From Gaoshiqia sediminis (GTDB taxonomy: Bacteria; Bacteroidota; Bacteroidia; Bacteroidales; Prolixibacteraceae), in assembly GCF_025907915.1 (NCBI RefSeq), contig NZ_JAPAAF010000007.1, forward strand, positions 62,001 to 126,000: DNA of 64,000 nt, read 5' to 3'. The translations under genes and the position numbers were made by a program. Positions 1 through 8,263 of the stretch are shown here, one piece after another. The notes under the pieces are model-generated. The model did no database searches, was not told the DNA's origin, and saw only the letters and a list, made by a program, of their open reading frames with translations. The stretch's first letter is position 1. Each line of letters opens with the position of its first letter.

Positions 1-844
1 GATGCCCTGCCCAGTCAATCTGCGAACCTTCTACCATCAGGAAAAAGCCATCTTTGTTCTTTTTCAGTATATTGATAGCTGTTTCTGTAGCTTTGGGCAG
101 CATGGTGCCACGTTCCGGAGCAGGAACGTTATGTTCGTCAGCTGTTAGTCCGGCCAGTTTCCCCGATTTCACTTTTTCAATTTCGTTCATATCGCGAAGG
201 ACCTGATAGCCGGCGGCTTTCAAATCAACCGTCAAATCGCGGCCGTCTTTGCGGTCGGTAAAATGTTTGTAGCCGCCACCAATGAACACATCGATATCGG
301 TTTTCAGGAAATCGGCAGCAATGGCCTCATACATATTGCGCGAAGGCTGGTGGGCAATAAACGAAGCCGGTGTGGCATGGGTAATTGCAGAGGTGGATAC
401 CAGGCCGGTTGCTTTCCCCTTTCCTTCGGCCATTTCAAGCATGGTTGGCCGGGCAATGGTGTCGGTATCCACGCCAATAGCGCCGTTGTAAGTTTTATAT
501 CCGCTCGAAAGGGCTGTGCCCCCGGCTGCCGAATCGGTGATGTAGTTGCTGGCCGAGTGGGTCTTGGAGAACCCAACATGTTTAAAGTTATCCAGGAACA
601 AGTGCCCCCCGTTTGCTGTAATTCCGGCATAGACCTGGGCTGTACCCATACCGTCACCAATCATGAAAATGATGTTTTTGGGACTGGAGGATTTTGAAGC
701 ATCCTTGTAATTTTTCACCGGATATTTAGAGCCGCCCGGATAAATTTTTAGCGAATCTTCTTTCGAAAGGGTTTTGTAGTTTTCTTGTGCAAACGAAGCC
801 TGGCAAAGAAATATCGCCAAAACAACTGCAAATAGCTTTTTCAT
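1..844 (-). CDS. Alkaline phosphatase, 3' end cut by the window edge
   Basis: The minus-strand frame opens at ATG 844-842 and stays open for 281 codons to the edge, so the C-terminus is missing. Residues 1-19 form a signal peptide (Lys-Lys, hydrophobic core, ASFA end), so the enzyme should act in the periplasm or outside the cell. Alkaline phosphatase family motifs are clear: FMIGDGMG at about 60-67 (metal-ligand Asp64), TDSAAGGTALSSG at about 103-115 (nucleophile Ser105), THATPASF, and EGSQIDWAGH at the cut end with metal-binding Asp and His. It hydrolyses phosphomonoesters to release phosphate. No downstream neighbour is visible, and I see no Pho-box-like site in the 90 bp before the start. 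Family confident; substrate range unknown. Confidence 0.93.
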   Translation of the reverse strand, partial: MKKLFAVVLAIFLCQASFAQENYKTLSKEDSLKIYPGGSKYPVKNYKDASKSSSPKNIIFMIGDGMGTAQVYAGITANGGHLFLDNFKHVGFSKTHSASNYITDSAAGGTALSSGYKTYNGAIGVDTDTIARPTMLEMAEGKGKATGLVSTSAITHATPASFIAHQPSRNMYEAIAADFLKTDIDVFIGGGYKHFTDRKDGRDLTVDLKAAGYQVLRDMNEIEKVKSGKLAGLTADEHNVPAPERGTMLPKATETAINILKKNKDGFFLMVEGSQIDWAGH

Positions 845-934
845 TCTGTCATTTTTTATTAAACGCATTAAATGTACCGAGAATATTGTAAAAACTGTTA
901 CCCGAAATTTAAATATGTGTAAAGCCTGCTACAT

Positions 935-1606
935 TCAGGGACCATAACTTTTGTTGTCCCACTCTTCGCGGTCGAAACCTTCGGATAGGGAAAAGAGCAT
1001 TTTCTGGTCTGAAAATACGGGCTTCAGGATGCCAAGTACCAAAAAATCGGAGATGATTTTTTCGGCCTTCCGGTAAGTGATCCCTGCTTTTCGTGAAAAG
1101 GCCGACTGGCTGATGGTGTCGTTCTTATCCAAATAGTCGAGTAAAAACTGTTCGTCGGCTGAATAGTTGATCAGAATGCCACGCGGACTTTTTTGTTTGC
1201 GCCAAACCTCAATCATGATCTTGTTGGCCAGCTTATTTTCGTCGCCTTGACGATAATAGGCCAGCCATTTGCCGCTATCGTCTTTGGCATAATGGGGCTT
1301 TTCAGAGCTGCTTTCCACCCGGACTTCGAGCACAATTTTTCCTGCAACATGATGCTGACGGGTGGTGAAACGGATTTCCGGTTTGCTGTAAATTTTTGCT
1401 GCTGACTCAATCATGTAGTATTCTTCTTCCGAACGCACACCAGCAATGTTGCCGTTATCCTTCACGCCAATCAGCAAGCGTCCGCCATCGGTGTTGGCAA
1501 AGGCCACCAGCGACTTGGCTATTTTTTTCGAATCGCTGATACAATATTTAAAATCCTGGGTCTGGTGTTCCCCTTCCAGGATCATTTTATGAAGCGTTGA
1601 GCTCAT
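935..1606 (-). CDS. AlbA_2 / Schlafen AAA_4-type putative DNA-binding protein
   Basis: A 223-residue protein. The N-terminal ~120 residues match the AlbA_2 (divergent AAA_4, Schlafen-like) domain: an E..TQDFK start, then SLVAFANTDGGRLLIGVKDNG, a hallmark of the family. The C-terminal part (about 145-215) looks like a winged-helix module (SQSAFSRKAGITYRKAEKII), suggesting nucleic-acid binding or transcriptional control. It lies 35 bp after the ferritin-VIT gene on the same strand, so it may be the last gene of that operon. Longer family members carry a further ATPase-like or HATPase-like C-terminal region, which is absent here. The exact role is unknown; regulation of the neighbouring iron transporter is only a guess from position. 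Confidence 0.75.
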   Translation of the reverse strand: MSSTLHKMILEGEHQTQDFKYCISDSKKIAKSLVAFANTDGGRLLIGVKDNGNIAGVRSEEEYYMIESAAKIYSKPEIRFTTRQHHVAGKIVLEVRVESSSEKPHYAKDDSGKWLAYYRQGDENKLANKIMIEVWRKQKSPRGILINYSADEQFLLDYLDKNDTISQSAFSRKAGITYRKAEKIISDFLVLGILKPVFSDQKMLFSLSEGFDREEWDNKSYGP

Positions 1607-1641
1607 CTTCTGGTGAAACTATTTCAGGCATTCGTTGGTTT

Positions 1642-2523
1642 CTATACGTCGATCCCAAATAAAATCCGCACCAAATAACCTAGTCCAAACGAAATCAGGC
1701 CCACCACGGTGCTAAGGATGACCATTTCGCTGAACCGTCTGCGAAAAGGTTGATCGTTAGCCACCGAGATGTAGTAGCTGTAAACAAACACCACTAAAAT
1801 GGAGTCGAACACCGCGACTAGCAGCGCTGTGAACGGGGAGGTGAAAATGAGGTAGGGGGCGACCAGGAACACGACTGCAACCAGGTAGGCCATTCCCGTA
1901 AATAGGGCTGATTTCACAGCACCTTCATGTTTTCCCTCCGATTTGTTGGACAGGTATTCGGATGACGACATGGACAAGGCACCGGCAATTCCGGCAATGA
2001 TTCCGGCCAGCGCTACCAGTTTTGTGTTTTGCAGGGCAAAGGTTAAACCGGCCAGCGTGCCCAGTATTTCCACGAGGGCATCGTTCAGCCCCAGAACAAT
2101 GGAGCCGATATATTCTAGCTTATCTTCTTTCAGCAAACCGATCAGCTGTGCTTCATGTTCGCTTTCATCTTTTCCGATGGCGATGGCCTCGGGTATTTCA
2201 CGACCAATCTCCGCATAGTTGATTTGTGCTTTTTCCTCTTCCTTCTCCATCAGCTTTATGCCAAAAGTGATGCCGAAAAGACGGGATATCCAGTAGAATT
2301 TACGGATGTACCATTGACTGGGCGACACCTCCCGTCCGGTGTATTTCATCCAGATGTTGTAGTGGCGCAGTTCATCGGCTGCGATTTTCTCCAGCACAGC
2401 CCGGTTGCCGGCATCTTTCTGTGTTTGCGCCAGACGTTTGTAGATCTGGTGTTCGGTAATTTCGTTGCGTTGTGCAATAATTAGTTGCTTTCGGGTTTCA
2501 GGAGAAAGGGGGGTGCGTTCCAT
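1642..2523 (-). CDS. Membrane ferritin: rubrerythrin-like domain fused to VIT1/CCC1 transporter
   Basis: A 293-residue two-part protein. Residues 1-130 form a ferritin-like four-helix domain with a probable di-iron site: Glu21 in NEITEH, Glu51/His54 in DELRH, Glu residues around 93-97, and Glu120/His123 in DESEH. Residues 135-293 are the VIT1/CCC1 Fe2+/Mn2+ transporter domain, with about five membrane segments and the conserved GLNDALVEILGTLAG and SMSSSEYLSNKSE stretches. The architecture is that of MbfA proteins, which in alphaproteobacteria export iron and protect against peroxide. A role in iron or manganese detoxification is therefore likely, but the direction of transport is inferred. 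It starts 3 bp after the GNAT gene stop, so the two are probably co-transcribed. Confidence 0.88.
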   Translation of the reverse strand: MERTPLSPETRKQLIIAQRNEITEHQIYKRLAQTQKDAGNRAVLEKIAADELRHYNIWMKYTGREVSPSQWYIRKFYWISRLFGITFGIKLMEKEEEKAQINYAEIGREIPEAIAIGKDESEHEAQLIGLLKEDKLEYIGSIVLGLNDALVEILGTLAGLTFALQNTKLVALAGIIAGIAGALSMSSSEYLSNKSEGKHEGAVKSALFTGMAYLVAVVFLVAPYLIFTSPFTALLVAVFDSILVVFVYSYYISVANDQPFRRRFSEMVILSTVVGLISFGLGYLVRILFGIDV

Positions 2524-2526
2524 CGT

Positions 2527-2976
2527 TCAATCTTTTAACCATTCGTACAATAGATAATGCTCGGAGGTCATCCCAAGTTTTTCATAGACCTTCCTGGCCG
2601 TTACATTTGTTTTTTCGGCATACAGCCGGATGCCTTTTAACCGGTTGTCTCGTTCCACTTTTTCCTGAATGTGCCGGTACATGCCTTTGTAAACGCCTTG
2701 CCCGCGGTGTCCGGGCATTACATATACCGACTGGAGCCAGATTACGGTGCCATTTCGCCAGTCGCTCCACTCAAAGGTGGTGAGCAGTGACGCAATTACC
2801 TTTCCTGCTTTTTCAGCAATATAATATTTACCTTTTGCGGGGGCGGTAAAAACAGCTTTTACGCCCAGGTGGACGGTATCCGGATCCAAGGCAATGTTTT
2901 CGGTTTCCAGAGCCATGTTTACCTGGAAGTCAACAATGGTTTCCAGGTCTTCAGGACGGGCTTCGCGTACAATCAT
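2527..2976 (-). CDS. GNAT family N-acetyltransferase
   Basis: A 149-residue single-domain GNAT protein. The acetyl-CoA-binding motif A is visible as LQSVYVMPGHRGQGVYKGMY at about 84-103 (R/Q-x-x-G-x-G/A form). It is followed by KGIRLYAEKTNVTARKVYEKLGM, the usual motif B region with the Asn and Tyr of this family. It transfers an acetyl group from acetyl-CoA to an amine; the substrate cannot be read from the sequence. The gene is first in a leftward set with the ferritin-VIT transporter (3 bp gap) and the AlbA_2 protein. It is divergent from yjjX, so the 73-bp gap at 2977-3049 should hold promoters for both directions. Confidence 0.85.
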   Translation of the reverse strand: MIVREARPEDLETIVDFQVNMALETENIALDPDTVHLGVKAVFTAPAKGKYYIAEKAGKVIASLLTTFEWSDWRNGTVIWLQSVYVMPGHRGQGVYKGMYRHIQEKVERDNRLKGIRLYAEKTNVTARKVYEKLGMTSEHYLLYEWLKD

Positions 2977-3049
2977 TTGTCGTAAAAAATTTGAAGTTTA
3001 AAAATAGTAAAAGTAGTTTTAACACTTCGAAAAGTTAAAACAGTATTTC

Positions 3050-3583
3050 ATGAAAATTGTTGTTGCCTCCAAAAATCCGGTCAAAATGAATGCCGCAAGG
3101 AACGCTTTTCAGCTATGTTTTCCTGAGGAGATAGAAGTGAGTGGGGTGCAGGTTTCTTCGGATGTGGCCGATCAGCCGATGAGTGAAGAAGAAACCTTAT
3201 TGGGGGCACGCAACCGGGCCCGAAAGGCTGCCGAAAGTAATATGGATGGCGACTTTTATGTGGGCATTGAAGGGGGCATTGAGATACTGAGCGGACGGAT
3301 GTTTGCCTTTGCCTGGATTGTGGTTTCTAACGGAATGGCTGAAGGCGAGGCACGCACGGCCACTTTTGAGTTGCCTCCGGAAGTGAGCCGGCTGGTGCTG
3401 GGTGGGATGGAGTTGGGCGACGCCGATGACCAGGTTTTCAGCCGACAGAACTCGAAGCAGCAGAACGGCGCAGTGGGGCTGCTTACCCACGACCGCGTAA
3501 CGCGCGAAAACTTTTATCAACAAGCGATGGTGCTGGCGCTGATTCCGTTTTTAACCCCTGAGTTGTATCCACCTCCAAGTTAA
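3050..3583 (+). CDS. yjjX: Inosine/xanthosine triphosphatase (DUF84, YjjX/NTPase family)
   Basis: A 177-residue protein of the non-canonical purine NTP phosphatase family. It begins with the family start IVVASKNPVKMNAARNAF (substrate/P-loop-like segment), then SDVADQPMSEEETLLGARNRA and DFYVGIEGGIE, all typical of YjjX/DUF84. These enzymes hydrolyse ITP and XTP and so keep deaminated purines out of nucleic acids. The full family length is present. The gene converges on the NifX-like gene with only 4 bp between the stops, so the two share a transcription end region. Family assignment is strong; whether ITP, XTP or another altered nucleotide is the main substrate cannot be read from the sequence. 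Confidence 0.9.
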   Translation: MKIVVASKNPVKMNAARNAFQLCFPEEIEVSGVQVSSDVADQPMSEEETLLGARNRARKAAESNMDGDFYVGIEGGIEILSGRMFAFAWIVVSNGMAEGEARTATFELPPEVSRLVLGGMELGDADDQVFSRQNSKQQNGAVGLLTHDRVTRENFYQQAMVLALIPFLTPELYPPPS

Positions 3584-3587
3584 TCTG

Positions 3588-3902
3588 TCAGCGCGAAAGG
3601 TTCATCTTTTTCAGTACGTGTTGAAGGCTGATCTTGTCTTCGGAAAGCATAATTACCTGAATTTTATTTTGGTCCAGGCTGGTTTTGGCCTTGGGACCAA
3701 TCTCGCCAGTGACGATTTTGGTAACTTTTTGGTTCTTGAGCAATTCCACCACCCGGGGCGCAACATCGTTTTCTTCTTCCTGGTATGGATTGGGAATAAA
3801 GCGGGTAACTTCGCCGTCGGTTAGCAAAAAATAGGGGCATCTGCCAAATCGCAGATCCATGCTGGCGGTCAGTTTTCGATCGGTGGCACTTATGGCAATC
3901 AT
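3588..3902 (-). CDS. NifX/NifB-associated dinitrogenase iron-molybdenum cofactor domain protein
   Basis: A 104-residue single-domain protein of the Nif11/NifX/NafY fold (dinitrogenase Fe-Mo cofactor biosynthesis domain). Typical features are the N-terminal MIAISAT, the RFGRCPYFLL stretch with its conserved Arg/Cys region, and IVTGEIGPKAKTSLDQNKI. Stand-alone members occur in many organisms without nitrogenase and are thought to bind metal clusters; no nif gene is visible here. It is the last gene of an apparent operon miaB - AhpD-like - NifX-like, 11 bp after its neighbour. A link to Fe-S handling alongside the Fe-S enzyme MiaB is attractive but is inference. Confidence 0.8.
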   Translation of the reverse strand: MIAISATDRKLTASMDLRFGRCPYFLLTDGEVTRFIPNPYQEEENDVAPRVVELLKNQKVTKIVTGEIGPKAKTSLDQNKIQVIMLSEDKISLQHVLKKMNLSR

Positions 3903-3913
3903 GGTATTTCGTT

Positions 3914-4279
3914 TTATGAATTTGTATTGGTACCTTCTTTTTCGTTCAACGCTTCCCAGTATTCAACGGCACGTCGTGTATGTGGAATAACAATTGTTCC
4001 GCCCACGAGGTTTGCGATTGAAAAAATTTCGAACACTTCTTCGTTGGTCAGCCCTTCTTCGTGGCATTTTTCCAGGTGATATTTGATGCAATCGTCGCAA
4101 CGCAGCACCATCGACGAAACCAGACCGAGCATTTCTTTGGTTTTGGTTGATAAAGCACCCTGCTGGTAGGCCAGGGTGTCAACACTGTAAATCCGTTTCA
4201 TCACTTTGTTGTCGGCCCCGAGGATCTTTTCGTTCATCCGCGTCCGGTAATTCCTGAACTCATCAATTAAATTGCTCAT
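3914..4279 (-). CDS. Carboxymuconolactone decarboxylase / AhpD-like protein
   Basis: A 121-residue all-helical protein of the CMD/AhpD superfamily. The key motif is VLRCDDCIKYHLEKCHEEG at about 58-76: the C-x-x-C-x3-H pattern of AhpD-type alkylhydroperoxidase/disulfide reductases, with both cysteines and the histidine in place. Such proteins reduce peroxides or serve as thiol-disulfide partners. The next segment, TNEEVFEIFSIANLVGGTIVIPHTRRAVEYW, is typical of the C-terminal helices. It sits between miaB (9 bp before it) and the NifX-like gene (11 bp after it) on the same strand. The real substrate is unknown; lactone decarboxylation is unlikely given the CxxC. Confidence 0.85.
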   Translation of the reverse strand: MSNLIDEFRNYRTRMNEKILGADNKVMKRIYSVDTLAYQQGALSTKTKEMLGLVSSMVLRCDDCIKYHLEKCHEEGLTNEEVFEIFSIANLVGGTIVIPHTRRAVEYWEALNEKEGTNTNS

Positions 4280-4288
4280 CCTTTGTAT

Positions 4289-5620
4289 TTATTTTACCAA
4301 CTGTCCGATCAGTGTGGCTTGTGTGCACTTTTCAATTTTAACAGTAACATAATCGCCTTTCACAAAGTTTTGGTTCGGGAACACCACAACCTTATTTTGC
4401 GAACTACGGCCAAAATATTCTTTTTTGTTCTTCTTCGAAGGACCTTCTACCAGCACTTCAAACGTTTTGCCGATATCGGCCTGGTTGCTTTCCAGGGATA
4501 GACGGTTTTGCAGTGCGATAATTTCGTTCAAGCGGCGGATTTTTACTTCTTCCGGGACATCGTCTTTCAGGTGCTTGTGGGCATATGTTCCCGGGCGTTC
4601 CGAATATTTAAACATGAAGGCCATGTCGAAGCCCACCCATTCCATCAGCGAAAGGGTTTCCTGGTGGTCTTCTTCGGTTTCAGTGCAAAACCCCGAGAAA
4701 ACATCGGTTGAAATGCCGCAGCCGGGAATGATTTCCCGGATGGCGCGAATCCGGTCCATGTACCAGTCCCGGTCGTATTTCCGGTTCATCAGTTTCAGGA
4801 TGCGCGAGCTGCCCGACTGCATAGGCAGGTGGATGTGCCGGCAAATATTCGGGTGGGCGGCGATCACTTTCAATACTTTGTCCGACATGTCCTTGGGGTG
4901 CGAGGTGGTGAAACGGAACCGCATATCGGGTGCTTCGCTGGCCACCAGCCTAAGTAAGTCCCAGAATTTTACCGGTTTGCGTTCGCCCTCGGGCAGCCAT
5001 TTGTACGAGTTAACGTTTTGCCCCAGTAGGGTCACTTCTTTATATCCTTTCTGTTGCAGATCATGCACTTCGGCAAGGATATCCTGCGGGTCGCGGCTGC
5101 GCTCACGTCCGCGGGTGTATGGGACAATGCAGTAAGTACAGAAATTGTTGCAACCCCGCGTGATGCTCACAAAGCCGGAAATAGACTTTTCGCCGATCCG
5201 TACCGGGGTAATTTTATCGTAGGTTTCAATTTCCGAAAGTTCCACATTGATAGCGCCTTCTTTTTCGCGAGCCTTGTCCATCAAAAAGGGCAAATCGCGG
5301 TATGCGTCGGGCCCGGCGACCAGGTCCACAGCATCGTGTTCTAAAAATTTTTCACCAACCCGTTCGGCCATGCAGCCCAAGATGCCAATAATCAGGTTGT
5401 CCTTTTTTCGTTTAAATCCTTTTAGGTGGTCCAATCGTCCCCAAATGCGCTGCTCGGCATTGTCGCGCACCGAACAGGTATTAATGAATATGGCATCAGC
5501 CTCCTCGGCTGTTTGGCAAAGTTCGTATTTTCGGTCCTGCAGGATGGCAGCTACCACCTCGCTGTCTGCAACGTTCATCTGGCAGCCGTACGTTTCAATA
5601 AAAAGTTTCTTCCGGTCCAT
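4289..5620 (-). CDS. miaB: tRNA-2-methylthio-N6-dimethylallyladenosine synthase MiaB
   Basis: A 443-residue radical-SAM methylthiotransferase that adds a methylthio group to i6A37 in tRNAs reading UNN codons. The N-terminal UPF0004 domain has the three cluster cysteines Cys13, Cys49 and Cys83. The radical SAM motif CNNFCTYC supplies Cys157, Cys161 and Cys164, followed by IVPYTRGRE, which is MiaB-specific. A TRAM domain ends the protein (about 375-440). It is the first gene of a leftward operon with the AhpD-like and NifX-like genes. Upstream at 5647-5640 the minus strand reads TAAATTTG, a good Bacteroidota -7 box. MtaB and RimO are other members of this superfamily, but the length and the YTRGRE sequence favour MiaB. 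Confidence 0.96.
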   Translation of the reverse strand: MDRKKLFIETYGCQMNVADSEVVAAILQDRKYELCQTAEEADAIFINTCSVRDNAEQRIWGRLDHLKGFKRKKDNLIIGILGCMAERVGEKFLEHDAVDLVAGPDAYRDLPFLMDKAREKEGAINVELSEIETYDKITPVRIGEKSISGFVSITRGCNNFCTYCIVPYTRGRERSRDPQDILAEVHDLQQKGYKEVTLLGQNVNSYKWLPEGERKPVKFWDLLRLVASEAPDMRFRFTTSHPKDMSDKVLKVIAAHPNICRHIHLPMQSGSSRILKLMNRKYDRDWYMDRIRAIREIIPGCGISTDVFSGFCTETEEDHQETLSLMEWVGFDMAFMFKYSERPGTYAHKHLKDDVPEEVKIRRLNEIIALQNRLSLESNQADIGKTFEVLVEGPSKKNKKEYFGRSSQNKVVVFPNQNFVKGDYVTVKIEKCTQATLIGQLVK

Positions 5621-5639
5621 TTAATTTTTAATAAGCCTG

Positions 5640-5670
5640 CAAATTTACTGATTTTGAAGCGAATTGGAAA
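5640..5670 (-). promoter_or_regulatory. Probable Bacteroidota promoter of miaB
   Basis: On the minus strand, TAAATTTG (5647-5640) fits the Bacteroidota -7 consensus TAnnTTTG. Nineteen bases further upstream the sequence is TTTC (5670-5667), three of four matches to the TTTG -33 element. It lies 20 bp before the miaB start codon. Sequence match only. Confidence 0.4.
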
Positions 5671-5778
5671 TTTGCAGGGGAGCAAAATTTGGCAACTGCT
5701 TAATTGGTTGACTGGTTAATTGTTATAAAATGGTTAATGTGAAATTTTTATTTTTTCCCGTTAAGCATCCGGGATGAA

Positions 5779-5810
5779 TTCTTGTATTAAATCATTTCGC
5801 ATTATATTTG
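5779..5810 (+). promoter_or_regulatory. Probable Bacteroidota promoter of the SPOR / purF-like operon
   Basis: The -7 element TATATTTG (5803-5810) matches TAnnTTTG exactly, and TTCTTG (5779-5784) gives a TTG -33 element about 18 bp upstream. The start codon of the SPOR protein is 21 bp downstream of the -7 box, leaving a short leader. This is the typical layout for the primary sigma factor of Bacteroidota. Confidence 0.6.
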
Positions 5811-5831
5811 CATTTTTAAAGAACACCGCAT

Positions 5832-6299
5832 ATGAAGTTTTCAATCGTTGGGGTATTATTTTTCCTGCTGTCATGGCATGTTTGTGCACAGGAAATATCC
5901 AGCAAACCTTCATCCGGCACCCCTGAAACCCATCCGCTCCTTCAGCAAATTGACATCCGGCAGGACGCCAGGATCGATTCACTTTTGCAAAATCATATTC
6001 AGGCCAACAAGCGTCGCGAAGGGACTGATGGCTTCCGCTTGGAGATCTTCTTTCGCTCGGGCATGAGGGCCCGTGAAGAGGCGATGAACGTGAAAACAGA
6101 ATTTCTGAGGAAATATCCGGAGGAAACTGCTTACATGTCCTTTCAGAGTCCAGACTTTAAAGTACGGGTGGGCGATTGCCGCACAAAAAGCGAAGCGCTT
6201 AAGCTGAAAGCGAAAATCAGAAAAGACTACCCGAATGCCTTCATGGTCCCGGATATTATTCAGTTTCCAAAATTATATACAGATATAAAACAGCAATGA
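5832..6299 (+). CDS. Secreted SPOR-domain-like protein
   Basis: A 155-residue protein with a signal peptide (residues 1-19, ending HVCAQ), so it acts in the periplasm or outer membrane. Residues about 72-150 resemble a SPOR domain: GFRLEIFFRSGMRAREEA, then YMSFQSPDFKVRVGDCRTKSEALKLK, matching the usual pattern of a first strand, a helix, and F/Y-KV-R-VGDF-T-EA. SPOR domains bind peptidoglycan stripped of stem peptides at division sites. Its stop overlaps the start of the purF-like gene in an ATGA (6296-6299), so the two are translationally coupled, which is an odd pairing of envelope and purine functions. A good promoter precedes it. Role beyond glycan binding unknown. Confidence 0.8.
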   Translation: MKFSIVGVLFFLLSWHVCAQEISSKPSSGTPETHPLLQQIDIRQDARIDSLLQNHIQANKRREGTDGFRLEIFFRSGMRAREEAMNVKTEFLRKYPEETAYMSFQSPDFKVRVGDCRTKSEALKLKAKIRKDYPNAFMVPDIIQFPKLYTDIKQQ

Positions 6300-8194
6300 G
6301 TGAATTGATTAAGCATGAGTGTGGGATTGCGCTGATCCGGTTACGGAAACCGTTGAGCTACTACCAGGAAAAGTACGGAACGTGGCAATACGGGTTGAAC
6401 AAGCTCTACCTCCTGATGGAAAAACAACATAACCGCGGACAGGACGGCGCCGGTGTGGTGAGTGTGAAGTTGAACCTGAAACCGGGACAGGAATACATTA
6501 ACCGGTACCGGTCGATTGAGCAAAACCCGATTAAAGATGTTTTTGACAAAGTAAGCAAAAGCGTGAAAAAGGCTGTTAAGTCAGGCAAAGATATCAACGA
6601 CCTGAGCTGGGTTTACGAAAATCTGCCTTATGCCGGTGAGCTTTACCTGGGTCATCTTCGCTACGGAACATTTGGAAACAACAGCATCGACTTTGTTCAT
6701 CCGGTGATGCGCCAAAACAACTGGAAATCGCGGACGCTGGTGTTGGCTGGAAACTTCAACCTGACTAACACGGATGAGCTTTTTCAGAAACTGATCGACC
6801 TGGGTCAGCACCCAAAAAACTATACGGATACCGTTACTGCTCTTGAAAAAGTGGGGCATTTTCTGGATGAGGAAAACCAATTCCGCTTCCGGCAATATAA
6901 AAATGAAGGCTACTCCAACCGCGAAATCTCTCCCCTGATCGAAAAGAACCTGGATGTTCAGAGCATCGTGGAGAACGCCAGCAAAGACTGGGATGGGGGT
7001 TATGCTATGGCTGGTTTGATCGGGCATGGCGATGCCTTTGTAGCTCGTGACCCTTGGGGGATCCGTCCGGCCCACTATTATATCGATGATGAAATCGTGG
7101 TTGTCGCTTCGGAACGTCCCGTGATTCAGACGGTGATGAACGTGAAGGGAGATGATGTGAAGCAGATTAATCCGGGCGAAGCGCTGATTATCAAAAAAGA
7201 TGGAAGCGTTTCGTCGCAAATGGTTCGTGTTCCGCATAAACGCCGGTCGTGTTCGTTCGAGCGGATTTATTTTTCGCGCGGGAGCGACAAAGATATTTAC
7301 CAGGAGCGGAAGGAATTGGGGCGATTGCTGGCTCCAACTATCCTGAAAGCTGTCAACTTCGACGTTAAAAATACGGTTTTTTCCTACATCCCGAATACTT
7401 CCGAAACTGCGTTTTATGGGATGATGAAGGGCGTTCGGGAGCATTTGCTGGCTTGGAAAAAGGAGCAAATCCGATCGAAAAACGGCAGTATGCCCGAGAA
7501 GGAACTGGAAGAAATTATTTCGCTGGAGCCACGCGTCGAGAAAATTGCCATCAAGGATGTGAAACTGAGGACGTTTATTGCCGACGATGCCAGCCGCGAC
7601 GACTTGGTTGCACACGTGTATGATGTTACTTACGGAGTCATCCGCGAAAACGAGGATACCCTGGTGATTATCGACGACTCCATTGTTCGCGGGACAACAC
7701 TGAAGAAAAGCATTCTTAAAATCCTGGACCGGTTGAACCCCAAGCGGATTATCGTAGTTTCGTCGGCCCCGCAAATTCGTTACCCAGACTGCTACGGAAT
7801 TGATATGGCCGTTTTGGGTAAGTTTATCGCGTTTAATGCCGCGATTGAGTTGCTGAAAGATCATAACAAAGAGCAACTGATTGATGAGGTATATAATAAA
7901 TGTAAAGCACAACAAAACCTTCCGAAGGAAGAAATTGTGAATTATGTGAAAGAAATCTACCGTCAGTTTACCCCGGAGCAGATTTCAGCAAAAATTGCAG
8001 AGCTTCTCAAGCCGGAAGGTTGTGGTGCGGAAGTGGATATTGTTTATCAAAGTGTGGAAAATTTGCACGCGGCTTGTCCGAATGATACCGGCGACTGGTA
8101 TTTTACCGGCGACTACCCAACGCCGGGCGGAAACAAGGTGGTCAATACCTCCTTCATTAATTATGTGGAAGGATTTGAAGGCCGGGCTTATTAA
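6296..8194 (+). CDS. PurF-like amidophosphoribosyltransferase, long Bacteroidota form
   Basis: A 632-residue class II glutamine amidotransferase fused to a phosphoribosyltransferase fold, as in PurF, which makes 5-phosphoribosylamine from PRPP and glutamine. The short propeptide MSELIKHE precedes Cys9, the expected N-terminal nucleophile after processing (CGIALIR). HNRGQDGAG and GHLRYGTFGNN fit the glutaminase site. IIDDSIVRGTT (458-468) is the PRPP-binding loop with Asp460/Asp461. The protein is well over 100 residues longer than classical PurF (about 470-500), with extra segments around residues 65-105 and 390-440 and a C-terminal extension. It may be a divergent paralogue rather than the main PurF. 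It overlaps the SPOR gene by 4 bp. Confidence 0.85.
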   Translation: MSELIKHECGIALIRLRKPLSYYQEKYGTWQYGLNKLYLLMEKQHNRGQDGAGVVSVKLNLKPGQEYINRYRSIEQNPIKDVFDKVSKSVKKAVKSGKDINDLSWVYENLPYAGELYLGHLRYGTFGNNSIDFVHPVMRQNNWKSRTLVLAGNFNLTNTDELFQKLIDLGQHPKNYTDTVTALEKVGHFLDEENQFRFRQYKNEGYSNREISPLIEKNLDVQSIVENASKDWDGGYAMAGLIGHGDAFVARDPWGIRPAHYYIDDEIVVVASERPVIQTVMNVKGDDVKQINPGEALIIKKDGSVSSQMVRVPHKRRSCSFERIYFSRGSDKDIYQERKELGRLLAPTILKAVNFDVKNTVFSYIPNTSETAFYGMMKGVREHLLAWKKEQIRSKNGSMPEKELEEIISLEPRVEKIAIKDVKLRTFIADDASRDDLVAHVYDVTYGVIRENEDTLVIIDDSIVRGTTLKKSILKILDRLNPKRIIVVSSAPQIRYPDCYGIDMAVLGKFIAFNAAIELLKDHNKEQLIDEVYNKCKAQQNLPKEEIVNYVKEIYRQFTPEQISAKIAELLKPEGCGAEVDIVYQSVENLHAACPNDTGDWYFTGDYPTPGGNKVVNTSFINYVEGFEGRAY

Positions 8195-8263
8195 ATTCCA
8201 GTTTGAAGGCCTTCCTCTTGGTTGACTTTTGTTTGTTAACTCTTACAAGACATACAGATAATG

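Noticed and set aside
3588-3902. Nitrogen fixation function of the NifX-like gene
   Set aside because: No nif structural or cofactor gene is seen, and stand-alone members of this domain are common in non-fixers.
6581-7915. Minus-strand open frame of 444 codons
   Set aside because: It is a shadow of the purF-like gene; the plus strand carries the catalytic Cys and PRPP loop.
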